Below, one piece after another: positions 1 to 11,874 of a stretch of 64,000 bases of DNA. Made by a program: the position numbers and the translations under genes. Under the pieces are notes generated by a model. That model had not been told where the DNA came from and made no database searches. It saw nothing but the letters and a program-made list of their open reading frames with translations. Source of the stretch: Moniliella sp. 'wahieum' (taxonomy: Eukaryota > Basidiomycota > Moniliellomycetes > Moniliellales > Moniliellaceae); contig RSEE01000070.1 in assembly GCA_003971905.1 (NCBI GenBank), forward strand, positions 64,501 to 128,500, given 5' to 3'. How positions within the stretch are numbered: the first letter of the stretch is position 1; each line of letters opens with the position of its first letter.

Positions 1-1672
1 TATTCGGGCTCTGACGTGGACCCGTTTTTAATCATGTTCTCCGTCATGCCGCCCATGCCTGGGATCAAGGCGATTAACAGTTTGTATGCTTTGCGTATGT
101 TGTCGCGGCGCTTGCGCTCGGACTGGTTGTGTTTCGTTCGATTCTCCCTCTCGGTCAATTTGTGCTTACCTGCAGACGACCCACTCTTATCCGTCAAACC
201 TGCAGCGTGGTCAAGATAATATTGCACCAACTCGGGTCGGTCTCCCGCTCGGATCGATGCCCGGAGTTTGGTCAGGTGAGGCTGGGCCTCTTGTTTAGGA
301 AGAAAGTCTTTGATGAGTGATACGAGAAAAGGCGGGAATGGGGCGACTCAATTTTGTTCATGTCCAACGGTACACGCATCTGGAACCCTGAAGGGGTCCA
401 TCCCGTCTTGCCAACAAACCGACGTACGTTCTTCAACAGGCATACCTCCTCCTCCATAGACACCGCGGAGTCTTTCAGATCGTCTAGATCCGATGACGAA
501 CGGCTCCGTTTTGTCTTATTCAACTTTTCAGCCCTAAATGTGCCTGCTTGAAGCACGCCCGCTGCTTGGCTTGACGACGGGATATGAAGCAGACAACGGT
601 CTACGCCTTTGACCTTGCCTCGTACACAACTGAGTGCAGGCGTTTGGTCTTTGGATCCATATACCTCTTCACATGGGGCTTCTGATCGTTTTCCCAGAAT
701 GGATAAAGGCGGACTTTCTGGGAAGTGCTCCGGCTTCTGCACTGTTGGCTCCGGTACAGGTTCATATCCAAACTCAGGATGAAGTTTCGAAGTAATTGAA
801 TAGCAAGAGCGAAATGGTAGCGAAGAAAGATCGGAGTCGTTTGCAGCGATTGGTACTTCCAACGAGTTGACTAGGCCGTACGAAGGGAGTTGTTTCTGTT
901 CGGTTCCGTCGTTCGCGATCATGCCCGGCAAGAATTGATGGTCAGCAGAATGTGCTGCATGAATGCCTGAAAATTGGGTATGCGGGTGTTGTGTATGCGT
1001 CATAATGGGGGACAGTGGAAATTGTTGTGACAGTACCGCATCAGTGTGGGGAGAAGAGTCAGTGCCATAGGTAGGAGAGGGAATACAAAAACACGCGGAG
1101 CTTGATGCGGTTGGGGATGAGTTTGGGAATATGAACTGACGGTTGCCCGTTGGGGACTCGTGAGTCGGAGTAAACGGCAGCATCACTTGGAGAGAAGTGA
1201 GATGACGCAGGTTGTTGCCGACTCCAGCCCATTTGTTGCTGCAGAAGACGGATCTCTTCTTGCTGGGGAAAAGAGGCATTGACTGGCCAGGGTAAGAATT
1301 CGTGCTGAGATAGAAGTGGCACATGGTGATCGCCGACCGCTTGGCGGAACAGACTGGGTAACGGGTTGGAAGAGGAAACTGGCCGAGGCGCTAGTGACTG
1401 TATTTGCAGCTGGTCTGATTGAGGAGAGCCTCTGTTATCTCTCCCTCAATCGGGTGATCCTTGGTGGCAGTCACGAACGGAGCAGACTGTTCATAATAGG
1501 TAAAGGTGGCAGTCACGAACGGAGCAGACTGTTCATAATAGGTAAAGGAAGAGGAAGCGGTGTCGCTTGACGGCGAAGGATTTGGAATAGGTTGGGGTGC
1601 TGACAGGGCCATGTTGGTGTTCAGAGCTTGCAGAAGAGGAATGGGGCAGCAGTTGAGAAAATCCGAGGGCAT
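1..1672 (-). CDS. bHLH transcription factor, partial (C-terminus beyond window start)
   Basis: This is probably a nuclear E-box-binding regulator. Minus-strand bases 1-250 encode a basic region, RTKHNQSERKRRDNIRKAYK, followed by helix 1 (LLIALIP). The His, Glu and Arg spaced four apart (H-NQS-E-RKR-R) are the contacts used by E-box-binding bHLH proteins. Loop, helix 2 and the stop lie outside the window. The upstream part, roughly 450 residues, is low-complexity and rich in Ser, Pro, Thr and Gln, as expected of a disordered activation region, with a basic stretch (KLNKTKRSRSSSD) near 500. The ATG at 1672 (MPSDFLNCC) opens the longest consistent reading. The frame changes near 1350, 1190 and 280, so introns or indels are present. 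INO4-like or RTG-like identity cannot be settled without helix 2. Confidence 0.72.
1463..1546 (-). repeat. Perfect 42-bp tandem duplication inside the bHLH gene
   Basis: Two identical 42-bp copies (1463-1504 and 1505-1546) encode FTYYEQSAPFVTAT twice in a row. The length is a multiple of three, so the frame is kept. The copies are identical, which suggests a recent event or an assembly duplication. Confidence 0.9.
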
Positions 1673-4642
1673 GGTATATCTACCGGCGGTATGCCCTCTC
1701 GACTGGAGATGTGTGGGTGGTGGATGTTGAGATGAAAGAAAAGGGAATGGGAGGCATCCGAGGTCTGATGAAGGGTACTTATACTATGGATGCATAGTCC
1801 CAACTGACAAGAGGCGTTTATGTGATGCCCCGCACGGACTTGAATTCAGATGGAAGGAGGTGCGAGCGCTATATAAGCGAGAGATAGGGGCCACTACATC
1901 ACATCCCTGTCATCCGAACGGCTTCTCTCCAAAATATAAGACTCTCTGCTTGACGAGGACAGAGGGGGCCCCTCATAGTGGGAATGGGGCCAGTAGTTAA
2001 CAGTTGGGTTGTTGCCCTGTGCGTAGGTTGGCCGTTATATGTGCCCCCTGTTTTGGAGATGTGAAATACCAGTGGCAATGGTACTGGAAACACGGGCACA
2101 TATACCATGTGTTATTGCGGGGCACAACCCCATTACACATCACAGTACTAATATAGTACTCTATTAATCATTGCTCGTTTTCTTCCAGCATATGCATAAG
2201 TAAAAATGTGTTGTAGGGACTCGTTCGCAACACGCGACCTTGTAGACATGCGCGTCTGTGCGCAAAAAGACAGAGAACTATGTCTTTAATAAGTGAAGTG
2301 CTGTGTGGACTTAAGTTGGCGGGGCTGAGGGTAAGTCTTTTATGTTCGTTATCACGTTTCCTCATTCAGTCCTGGGCACAGACCCCTACGCTTCTCCCAC
2401 ATATTTAAACGAATGTCAATGCGAACATACACTAAACTATGTTCCAGCCCCGGGCCGGCATGGCTCAGCGTAACACACCTCCGCTCGATGAGCACCTACC
2501 GATATTGATTACAGTTTTCTATGCGCGTCGAGGCGTGGGAGCCGGGCTGGTCATGCAGCATATATCATGCCATAGATTGTGCCCTTTGTGCTTAGAACTG
2601 CCGGGAAATGTTGGCCCCACTGGCACACTCCATAAATATGGATCCCGTCACGAGAGACGGGCTTTTGTCAGTATCTCTCCTGTGGGGGAGGTCAGCAAAT
2701 AGGCATTTTGGTGGGCTACGTCAGCAGGTCGAGAGCTTTTCGTACTAGTTTTCTTAAGGAACCGCTGTCTCTTATTCATGAGCTTGCTACCTCCCAATGT
2801 ACAGACTTATATACCTAGGGCGAAGCAATTCTGCTCGGACCACACGGTGATAAACGTGGGAGCGTCGATTGTCGAAGTTGAAGCAGTGCGGTCGAGAAGG
2901 GAAGATGGGGAGAGAACAGTTGAGAGAAGGTTATCAGATTCACCGCATGCCGGGTCCGCAATAGAGGGTCATCTGTGCACGGGCCGTATGTACAATAATG
3001 CTGACCTGGTTTCCGTCAGTTAAGATGCTACTATGTGTCTACCGTTCAGCTGTCTTCCTGCAGCCACTTGCCCTGGCTGGTATATACACTACCTTAGATG
3101 AACGGTATTCCTATGCGTGGACCACGGACTGGGGCCCGAGACGTACAGTTTAGAAAAGTGCTTTTCCTCTGAGGAGGACAACCACTCTTTTCAAGGCGGC
3201 TGATCGACCCTGAACACTACTATGGCAACAGATCCGAACAATACAAAAGACAAGGAGGGAGCACTCTTCCAATTCGACCGTTGGCTTGCGCAGAAAAGCC
3301 GTGCATGACAGAGAGGGGACAGGACGTTGTGATTTGACGGCAATGAATGCCCGGAAAGGAACTAGATTCTCTGGTTGCAGCGAGTAGATCAAAGGGAACA
3401 CAAGTTTGGTTTAGAGACAACGGGTACTACATGGGTTCTTGTTCAACCTTCAGACAAAGCCACAGGCCAATTTTGAGGGAGATCTATAACCCTCCGGGGA
3501 GAGGGGGGCGTATGGGCTCTTCCACCTGCCATCTTTCCCCATGACACAGAAGGGGAATTATACACATATATACTTATTTGGAATCTATCTGTTTCCCTCC
3601 TGTCCACATCTCAAACGGTTCGTACTACTACTACTATTAGCAGCCAGGAAAGCAGAGGAACACAGCCCAGGTGTCATGCACCGTTCCTGGTAGATTGCAG
3701 GGCCATTATATGAGGTGCGGAGCCCGACCCTGTGAAGCCGGCGGGTTTTTATATCTCCTTCAGGCTCTCAGATATTGCGAGGACGAGAGTCCAGTGCCTC
3801 ATGTAGATTTCCAAACTTGCTCTTCGGATCCCGGTGGAAGAGCCACGAGCAGGTAGGCGAGGGAGTGTATCACTTCAATTCGGTCCACTGTCTGTTTGCC
3901 CCAAAGCAACCTTCGGGCGACGGAGTCGCGGGGGAACATTTTCTGTGCCGTATATAGTCGTGGCGTCAAAAATAAGGACAGATCGGATTTCCCCTAGGAC
4001 GCCAGAGCGGTTGTGAATGGCGAGGCTAACTCGGTTGGACCTTGAAAGCTTGAGGCTGAAGCGCGGGGGCTCATTTGCTTGGTCTGATGTGCCCTCTGCG
4101 CCTCCCTGCCATCTACATCAGATGCCCTTACATTGGGCCTGAACAACAGAAGAGTGGTTAACGATCCTGATCGAATCTGAGATCTGACTGGCTGACCGGC
4201 GACCGATCAGCGCTCGACGCTCCGGAATCATTAATCATGCATCGAGTATGCCCGGCCAGAGCTGAGCCGGGTGACGCGGAGGGAAATGATGCAGTGCCTA
4301 TGACCCGGCTCGGTGGCCCGAGGCCGGGTGTGGGGTGTGAGACAGCAAGCTATGTCCGCCAGGCCGCTGGGCTGTCCGGCCAAGGCCTGCTGCTCGGACA
4401 GGGCACAGGGGCGCTCGCAACGTGCGCCCCGCATTCTGCGCGTTCGATGTCATTCACGAGGTGGGCGGAGGGGAGGTCGTCTGAGGCGGCTCGGTCTTCT
4501 TGCCACTCCGGCTGGTCGCCGCTTCGGCCCTCCCCGGCTCCAGCGGACGAACAGGCGGGTATATAAGCAGCGTCCCATCGTCATTTCTCCTGCCTCCCCA
4601 CCTCCCACCCCGTCCCCGTCTCCCTCCGCATTTCTTACCACC
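1673..4642. other. 3-kb intergenic region between divergent bHLH and ICL genes
   Basis: No convincing gene is seen; the short open frames lack recognisable domains. It is less GC-rich than its neighbours and serves as the upstream region of both flanking genes. Visible items are a near-palindromic TATA element (CTATATAAGC, 1869-1878) about 200 bp above the bHLH start, a short TAC microsatellite near 3622-3636, and GC-rich sequence from about 4200 to the ICL promoter. Confidence 0.6.
4559..4568 (+). promoter_or_regulatory. TATA box of isocitrate lyase gene
   Basis: GTATATAAGC lies 75-84 bp upstream of the ICL start codon, in GC-rich flanks. The ATG at 4643 has a strong context (ACCACCATGG). 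Confidence 0.6.
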
Positions 4643-6322
4643 ATGGGCATCTCCTCTGACGCCGAGCAGCGTGCATTTGACGCCGAAGTCCAAGCCGTCG
4701 AGCAATGGTGGCAGGTACGTCCCCTCTTGACCCCCCCCCCACACTCAACCCCGTTCACGTACTGATCTTTCTGGCTCGCGCATACACAGTCGTCCCGCTT
4801 TGCGCACACTAAGCGCCCCTACACGGCTGCCCAGGTTGTTTCCAAGCGTGGCACCATCCCCATCGAGTACCCCCTCCAACATCCAGGCCAAGAAGCTCTG
4901 GGGTCTGCTCGAGAAGCATTGGGCCGACAAGACGCCCTCCCACACCTACGGTGCTCTTGACCGGTCCAGGTCACCCAGATGGCCAAGTACCTCGAGGCAG
5001 TTTACGTTTCTGGGTGGCAATCTTCCTCCACCGCCAGCTCCACCAACGAGCCCGGCCCGACCTGGCTGACTACCCGTACAACACGGTCCCCAACAAGGTC
5101 GAGCACCTCTTTATGGCGCAGCTCTTCCATGACCGCAAGCAGCGCGAGGCGCGTTCTTCTCTCTCGCCCGAGGAGCGCGCCAAGACGCCCTACACGGACT
5201 ACCTCCGCCCATTGTCGCTGACGCCGACACGGGCCACGGTGGTCTGACTGCCGTGATGAAGCTCACCAAGCTCTTTGTTGAGAAGGGTGCGGCCGGGATC
5301 CACATTGAGGACCAAGCGCCCGGGACGAAAAAGTGTGGTCATATGGCGGGCAAAGTGTTGGTTCCCATTCAGGAGCACATCAACCGTCTGATTGCCATCC
5401 GTTTCCAATACGACATTATGGGCGTTGACAATATTGCTGTGGCGCGTACCGACTCGGAGGCTGCGACGCTCATCACGTCCAACATTGACGAGCGCGACCA
5501 CGCTTTCATTATTGGTTCGACCAATGCTTCTCTCGAGCCCCTGGTCACGGTCATGAACCGCGCCGAGGCCAATGGCGCTTCGGGCGATGCTCTGCAAAAG
5601 GTGGAGGACGACTGGGTGGCCGCGGCCGGGTTGAAGCTGTTTGGTGACGCGGTGGCAGATGCGATCAAGGCCAAGGGCGGGGACGTGGCCAAGTTCCAAG
5701 CTGAGGCCAAGGGCTTGTCCAACCATGCGGCGCGCGCCTTGGCTGCCAAGTACGGCGTCACGGACTTGTTCTGGACTGGGATGCGCCCCGGACCCGCGAG
5801 GGCTACTACCGCTACCAGGGTGGTACGCAGTGTGCGATCAACCCGCCATTGCGTTCAGCCCATACGCCGACCTGATCTGGATGGAGACTAAGTCGCCCAT
5901 CTATGCGCAGGCCAAGGAGTTTGCCGATGGCGTCCATGCGGCTGTGCCTCACCAGTGGCTCGCCTACAACCTCTCGCCCTCGTTCAACTGGGACGCTGCT
6001 GGCCTCAACACGGCCAGATGAAGGACTATGTGTGGGACCTGGGCAAGCTCGGGTTCATTTTCCAGTTCATCACGCTTGCTGGTCTGCACACGGATGCCTA
6101 CATTTCTGACCTGTTTGCCAAGAACTTTGCTACCGAGGGCATGAAGGCGTACGTGGAGATTGTCCAGCGCAAGGAGCGCGACTGGGCACCGACACGCTCA
6201 CCCACCAAAAGTGGTCGGGTGCCAGCTACGTCGACTCGCTTCTCAAGACCGTCACGGGCGGCGTGTCGTCGACGGCTGCCATGGGCTCGTACAACTCGGA
6301 GAACCAGTTTGGCAAGAAGTAA
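4643..6322 (+). CDS. ICL1: Isocitrate lyase
   Basis: Cleaves isocitrate to glyoxylate and succinate, the first committed step of the glyoxylate cycle used for growth on acetate and fatty acids. Exon 1 (4643-4714) encodes [20 protein letters not shown] and WWQ; a 75-bp intron (4715-4789, GTACGT..ACACAG) follows. The signature catalytic motif KKCGH is at about 5332-5346, with ADADTGHGG upstream and [15 protein letters not shown] downstream, and the product ends NSENQFGKK. Length (about 535 residues) fits the family. The frame breaks at least eight times: an extra C near 4871-4875, and missing bases near 4957, 5061, 5205, 5770, 5838, 6012 and 6183. Each break is repaired by one base. The neighbour SOF1 is convergent. 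Confidence 0.97.
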
Positions 6323-6638
6323 GTGACGTATGCTCTGCTTGCGTCTGTGGTTGCCACGGTATGCCTCTTCTCTCTTCCACCAAAAACTCCGCCTGTTCCC
6401 CTCCTCTGTTCATGTTGCCCGGCTACCAATCGCGAGCCATAAGGAATCTTATGTACCAGTACCCTGCAATGCCAGTAAACAAAAAGCTACTTGAGCCAGC
6501 GTCCATAGGGTACGAAGGCAATGCCAAACCAAAAACCAAAGCGATGGGTAAGCGATTATGCAGTGAACGGGTACAAGTACAAGACAAGCTTGGTCCAGAG
6601 GGGGGGTAAGGAGCAAGGAAGGAGGAGTAAAGCCCGGT
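6323..6638. other. Intergenic, convergent 3' ends of ICL and SOF1
   Basis: Holds only the 3' flanks of two converging genes; nothing else is recognised. Confidence 0.6.
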
Positions 6639-8130
6639 TTAGATTTTTTCGGACAGGATGGACTTTTTGCGAGCCGAGACGGGTTTCTCGTTCTTCTTTT
6701 TCGAGTGAGTGCGTCGGCGCTCTTCCTTGACCCGCTCGGCATCGAGCATGACGCGCTTGAGGCGCTGAGCCGCCTTGATGGGTTGGGGCAAGTTGCGTCG
6801 GCGCGAAATGGCACGCACGTCGCCCGTGTCGGACCACTTGTTGACCAACGCCGCCCGGTGCTCGCTCGCCGCCTTTTCCCGTCCGGTCATCAACCCCAGC
6901 TTCTCGCTCGCCGGGCCTTCCAGATCCGCAAGTTGCCATCGTCCGAGCCAGAGAACAAAGCGCGCGTCCATAGTGTAGGCTGTGAGAAGATGCGTTGCAT
7001 CCGCTTGGTGTGGTACGTGTCACGCTGTTATTGCCTTGACCCTTGGTCCACAGCCGAATCGTTCGGTCGTACGAACCCGACACAATTCCTGGCCCCGTCG
7101 GCGCCCAATCGACACTCATCACGGCCGCCACATGGCCCTTGTAGATCTGAGTGGCAGAAGAAAGGTTCCGCATATCGAACGTATACACGTTTGGTCTTCG
7201 CTTGCAACGGCAAACGTCGTAGGGTCGACGGGGGACCAGCTCAAGTCGTTCGCCCGCAACGACATGATCATCTTGCGCACCGGCTGGGCCGAACGGAGAT
7301 CGTAGAGGACCACACTGCGGTCTCCACCTGCACTCGCCAGCAAGTCCACCTCAGCATGGTTAAACTTGACCACATTGATCGTCTCGTGCCCCACGACAGG
7401 GTCTGCAACGCCTCGCGCCCGGTCCCCGACGCGCCGCCTCGGTTCAAATCCCAAATCTGAATCGCCGACGAGGCCGAGGCAAACTTGGGCTGGGCAAAGT
7501 GGTGCGAGACGGAATTGAAAGCGGTAGCACCCTTGTACACTGCCAGTGGCTCACTTGCTTTCACCGGTGCCAGCTTGGTGCTCAGCAGGCCGCCACGACG
7601 TGCCATACCAGCCGCGTGGCGTCCTGGTCTTCGTCTTCGTCCTCGGACTGCGGCAGGTCCCCGTCCCACCCCGTGTGGTCAGGGTGCGGATCCGCATTCC
7701 ACATCTTGACGGTCCGGTCGGTGGAGCAGGAAAGGAGGTGGCGCCCAAAGGTGGAGGAGGAGAGGGAGGAAGGGCACATGGACAGAGACTGGATGATGCC
7801 CTTGTGGGCTTTGGTGTAGGTATGGATGGCCGACTGGTTGCGCAGGTTCCAGAGCTTGATTTCGCCGTCGCCGCTACCGCTGGCCACGACGCTGAGGCGA
7901 GCAGGGTCTTTGGCAAGCGCATAGATGCCGTCAATGTGGCCGTCGAGAGCCGCGACAAACGGCTTGGCAAACATGCGGTCAATCTTGGCCGCATTGACAG
8001 CGCGCGTGTATTCGCGCGGCTTGGCGAACGGATGGAGAGCAGGGTCGAGGTTGCGCGACACGGGAGTCAAGTCCCCTGTACGCCCGGGAAGGTGCGTGTC
8101 GAGCGAGCGCGAGAGCGCGTTGATCTTCAT
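6639..8130 (-). CDS. SOF1: SOF1/DCAF13-like WD-repeat protein of the small-subunit processome
   Basis: Acts in the nucleolus in U3-dependent 18S rRNA processing. The N-terminus is diagnostic (MKINALSRSLDTHLP, then RNLDPALHPF, REYTRAVNAAK and RMFAKPFVAALDGH). WD repeats are visible around GHIDGIYALAKD, KAHKGIIQSLS, GHETINVVKFN and GHVAAVMSVDWAP, the last with SGSYDRTIRLW. The C-terminal Sof1 tail is basic and ends ARKKSILSEKI at 6639. The ATG at 8130 matches the family start. The frame changes near 7600, 7400, 7190 and 6990; some changes may be introns, but at least the one before SGSDDGNLRIWK looks like a small deletion because the repeat continues directly. Confidence 0.95.
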
Positions 8131-8585
8131 TGCGATGGAGGTGGGCTGGGCTGGGACCGAGGTGGCGGTGGTGGTTGCTGTGGGTTGGAGTGGCAGAGGG
8201 TAGCGCTCTGCCGGGGCTGGGCAAAAATTAAAAGGGGGCGGAATATATTCCGCTCTCTACTTGCGACGCCGCGCCCTGCTAGCGCCCACTTAAACTACAC
8301 CATCCCGCACTGGTTAGGCCCATGGCAGATTCATATGGACGAGCGACGAGACGGGCGCGACGCGTGAGGGGATGGGCAATGCGCATGGCTTATATCAGAA
8401 GAAGAACCGAGCATCCATCCATCCATCCAGACAACCCAAGGATAACCACCCAACCTTCCCTCTCCCATGTCGCATCGCAGGGACACAAGTAACAGACCAG
8501 CACACGCCCAAGGGGGGGGTGTCGCCCTTGCTTGCAACGAGCACACTGGGGCATTGATCCACATGTGTCCTTCCGTTCGCCGCGC
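8131..8585. other. Intergenic between SOF1 and nucleotidyltransferase gene
   Basis: Upstream region of SOF1 and 3' flank of the next minus-strand gene. It carries a short CATC microsatellite (about 8412-8429). No gene is seen. Confidence 0.6.
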
Positions 8586-11546
8586 TCACCTCACAGTCTT
8601 GTCCGGGTCCAACTCGTCGTCCAGCTCCTGTTCCGCACCCAGCGTCGTAGGCTCCGTCGACACGGTGGGGTTCGGGCTGCCGCCGCGGTCGAGGCAGTGG
8701 GGGAGCTGGCGCTGTCCAGCTCCCGCATAGCCAACTTGTCCGTAGCCCCGCCCAAGCCCGGATACGGCATCACCCACTGCCCCGTGGGCAACGGCAGTGC
8801 CGCGCGCGTCCAGTCCAATGCATACGCACTGCGTCCATCGGGGTAATAGACCAACGTGGGCTCTTCCCCCACCAGTGCGACGCCCGCCGCATCCGCCCCG
8901 GATCGGCCACCATGTGCCTGGCATAAACGTCGAAGGAGCAACAAATGGCAGGGGCGGGACAAGTCCTGCTGATCCTTGGTGCGGACTCGATGGATGCGAA
9001 TACCGTGGACCCACCTCCCCGGTTGGCACGGTGCGGGTGGAAGTATCACTAAATCGTCGAGTTTGAATCCGGTTGTGAGAGCCACGCGGCAGCCCGGGTC
9101 CCTGCTCGTCGGGCATCCATGGTGGTAGGAGGGGCATCTGGAAAGCAGTCGGGTTCCCGGTGGAACTGAAACTGGGTTTTATGGAGACAGCAGGGCCAGA
9201 GGGGGCAGGTTCGGCAGTGGAGGTCTCGTTTCCTTCCTGTCCACTATTGATCATAGGCCCTGGCGATCTAGAGCGAGATACGAATGAAGGGGAGAAGACT
9301 GAGGCAGCCTTGTCTTTCTTGATCTTGCTCCTGCTCCTGTTCCTGTTGTTGTTGCTGGGTTTCCACCTTGTCGGTGTCGTTGTCTTTGTGCTTTTCCTTG
9401 CCGGCTGTTTGGACGGGGCGTCTCCCCCTGGTCGGCTTGCCCGTCAATCCCGCGCTGTGCGAAAGGGGTTGGAGCATGGCCTGGGAAGGCACAATCGCCA
9501 TGGAATTCGTTTGACTCTTGCCCAGGCCACGAGCCATAGCCTCAAAGGCAAACGAGCCCCCTACGCCACTAGCGTTGCCCGAGTGGCGCCCCGAGCGGGG
9601 ATGATGTCCCTCGGTCGTATGGGGCAGGTGGCTGGTGCCGCCCAAGCCGAGAGAGAGAGGGGGTGCATGGGTTGCAGCAGCATGGGTGTGGCCGCGCCAT
9701 GAGCGGTAGTTGTTGCCCTGGTATCGTGGCGGGTCTGGTGGGTTGATCGTGTCGTCCCGTTCCTGACACAACTCGGAGACGACCGCAGCCGGTCGTTGCG
9801 AACGGTTGGCCAGGATCTTACTGGCTCGGAAAAATCACCGCGGATAAGGTAGAGCCCAGCCTTGGTTACGGGGCGCGCCACATTGTACTGCAACGCAAAT
9901 GGGTCTTGGATGCACAGCTCGCCCGTCCAGTGGACTGGATCCTTGGGAAGCTGCCTGTGGGGGACTTGATGCTGATCACCTCGTGGGCGTAGGGGAACTC
10001 TTTGCTGAAAAAGGCAAAAAAGCCCATAAGTAAGCTTGCCACATTCTCCGTATTGTCCGAGTGCCACTCCGCACGAACTCGGGCAATATCGTCGTAAAAG
10101 TAAACGTCGTGCCCCTGGAGCAGGGTAAGCGTTGGCGATGAGGACCCATCTCCCTCTCCCTCGTTCTGGTGGGTCATTTAGATGCATATGTTGCAGGTTG
10201 GGAAGCACAGCCGGCTGTTTAACGTGCATCAAAAAGTAGAGAGCTAAGAGCGTGTAGCCATAGATGAAAGTGTTCCCATATACGGAGAGTTGATCTTGCG
10301 CCGCTTGGACCACCTTGAGAAAAAGGACGAGGGTACGTAACCTGGGTGGGTCAACCATCGCATAGCTCAAGAGCAAGCGCGTGTTTTCCAGGGCCAACCG
10401 ATTTTCGAATCCAATGTCGCACGCCAATTCGTACGCTTGGGTCTCCGAAACGCTAGGGAAGACAAGGAGAGTTAGTCGTGTCTAGGTCCTGCTTGGGAGA
10501 AAGAGGGGGCGGGATAGAGCAGACGTACGCTTGTTGATCTTGATAATCGGGATGCGAGCGTGAGGCAAGGGCATGACAATGAAATCAGTGTTCTCGCGAT
10601 CAGCTGGGACAGCTGTTCGACCAATGCGCTGGCCCTCTCAGCCGAAAGGGCAGGCGTATCGGTTCCGGGCGGGGCAGGTGGTGCTAAGGCGGGTGGGGGC
10701 ACAGGGGATTCCGAAGGACCTTGGGTGTCGGAGGACGGGGGGGAGATGGTGGAAGTTGTGGTTTGGTTCCCTGAGCCAAGGCGGGAGAGATGAGACAACA
10801 TAGATCCATGTCCGAGTTGCGAAGGGCAAATCCATTGGCCATGGAGCCAAAGGCGAGGAGCGAGGCAGTTGGGTCGATGCGGCGGGCGATGCGCTCGAGG
10901 TTGCGGCGGAGAGATTCTTTCATGCGATACTCCTCCTCGGTGGGAAGGAGCGGGTTGAGAAAGGTAACGAGGGCCTGGGTGAGTTCAGACTGGAACTTGT
11001 CAAGGGGCATGCCCGGGTGGTGATGGTGATGATTGTGGTGGTGGTAATGATGGTGATGCAGCTGGTGGATGGATGGTTGTTGCTATTGTGGGGCGCATGG
11101 CGCATATGCTGGCGGCTTGAGCTAGGGGCCTGACTCTGTGCACGGGGGGCGATTGGGCGGAGCGTCGCGGGGGCCCGGGGTGGGCGTTTCGGCGCGATCG
11201 CTGCGGTCGAGGGGGCCGGAACGAGGGGGGAGTTGGCTGGATGGGCGCGCTGGTGGGAGGCGGTGGAGGCTGACGAGGATGGCGGAGGCACACTGACGGC
11301 AGCGGGCGCAGGCGGGGCGGTGGCGATGCTCTCACCCGAGTCGGACTCGTTTCCGGTCGGAGCGGGCCGGGGAGGGGCGACGTGGACCGTGTCGGTGTCG
11401 GACCAGAGCGACGGCGAGGGCAGCGGACGCGGCGGCGAGAAGGAGCGCGAGGATGGCGACGGCGACAGTGGCCTTGGATGGCCAGCCGCCCCGACGGGCG
11501 TGGGTGCCCCTGGGTGCCCCACACTGTCCTCCGCGTGCCGGGGCAT
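8586..11546 (-). CDS. Cid1-like terminal nucleotidyltransferase (poly(A)/poly(U) polymerase family)
   Basis: Adds A or U residues to RNA 3' ends; the family includes fission-yeast Cid1. The nucleotidyltransferase core begins around 10990 (MPLDKFQSELTQALV). The catalytic strand GSMANGFALRNSDMDLC has the G-S and D-x-D signature near 10830-10870. A helical middle region (TRLLLSYAMVDPPRLRTLVL, near 10380-10320) and a PAP-associated segment (NVARPVTKAGLYLIRGDF, near 9880-9830) follow. The 11546 start adds a disordered Pro/Ser/His-rich N-terminus ending in a His-rich tract. The C-terminus is long, Gln/Glu- and Pro-rich, and ends ELDDELDPDKTVR at 8586. Frames change about six times. Whether the tail from 9254 to 8586 belongs to this gene is likely but unproven, and substrate preference cannot be read. 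Confidence 0.85.
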
Positions 11547-11874
11547 GGTGTGGGCGGGAAGGGGTGGGCGAGTGTGGTGTGGCTCCTGCCTGGCGCATAT
11601 GATGCGCGTGCTTATGAGCGGAGCCCAAAAAGCAGCCTGCACGTACGTAATGCGGCATACTTTGCTTCGCCCTGCTGCGTTGTTAACCTTTTAAGTCCTG
11701 CCCTGGCCTGTGTGCACACAAATAGCCCCTATTTTACCCTTCTACGTCACCCCCCTTCCTCCTTGCGGAAATAAGGAGTGATAAGCCATGCAAGGCGTCG
11801 TCAGCTTCATCCTCTTCATGGGCGTCCCCTGCCCATCCCACTAGACTTCCCATAACCCCAATAGCCGCTCGAGC
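11547..11874. other. Intergenic between nucleotidyltransferase and mS38 genes
   Basis: Upstream flank of the nucleotidyltransferase gene and 3' flank of mS38. The 11650-11870 part is AT-richer. No gene is recognised. Confidence 0.55.

Noticed and set aside
4450..4809. Minus-strand open frames across the ICL promoter and first exon.
   Set aside because: They are antisense to a confident gene and promoter and have Arg/Gly-rich composition typical of shadow frames in GC-rich DNA.
11332..11658. A minus-strand frame with a strongly hydrophobic segment (VAVAILALLLAAASAALAVA) that could be a membrane protein.
   Set aside because: It overlaps the N-terminus of the nucleotidyltransferase, whose alternative frame gives a typical disordered Ser/Pro region; Ala/Leu runs arise easily from GC-rich DNA in the wrong frame.
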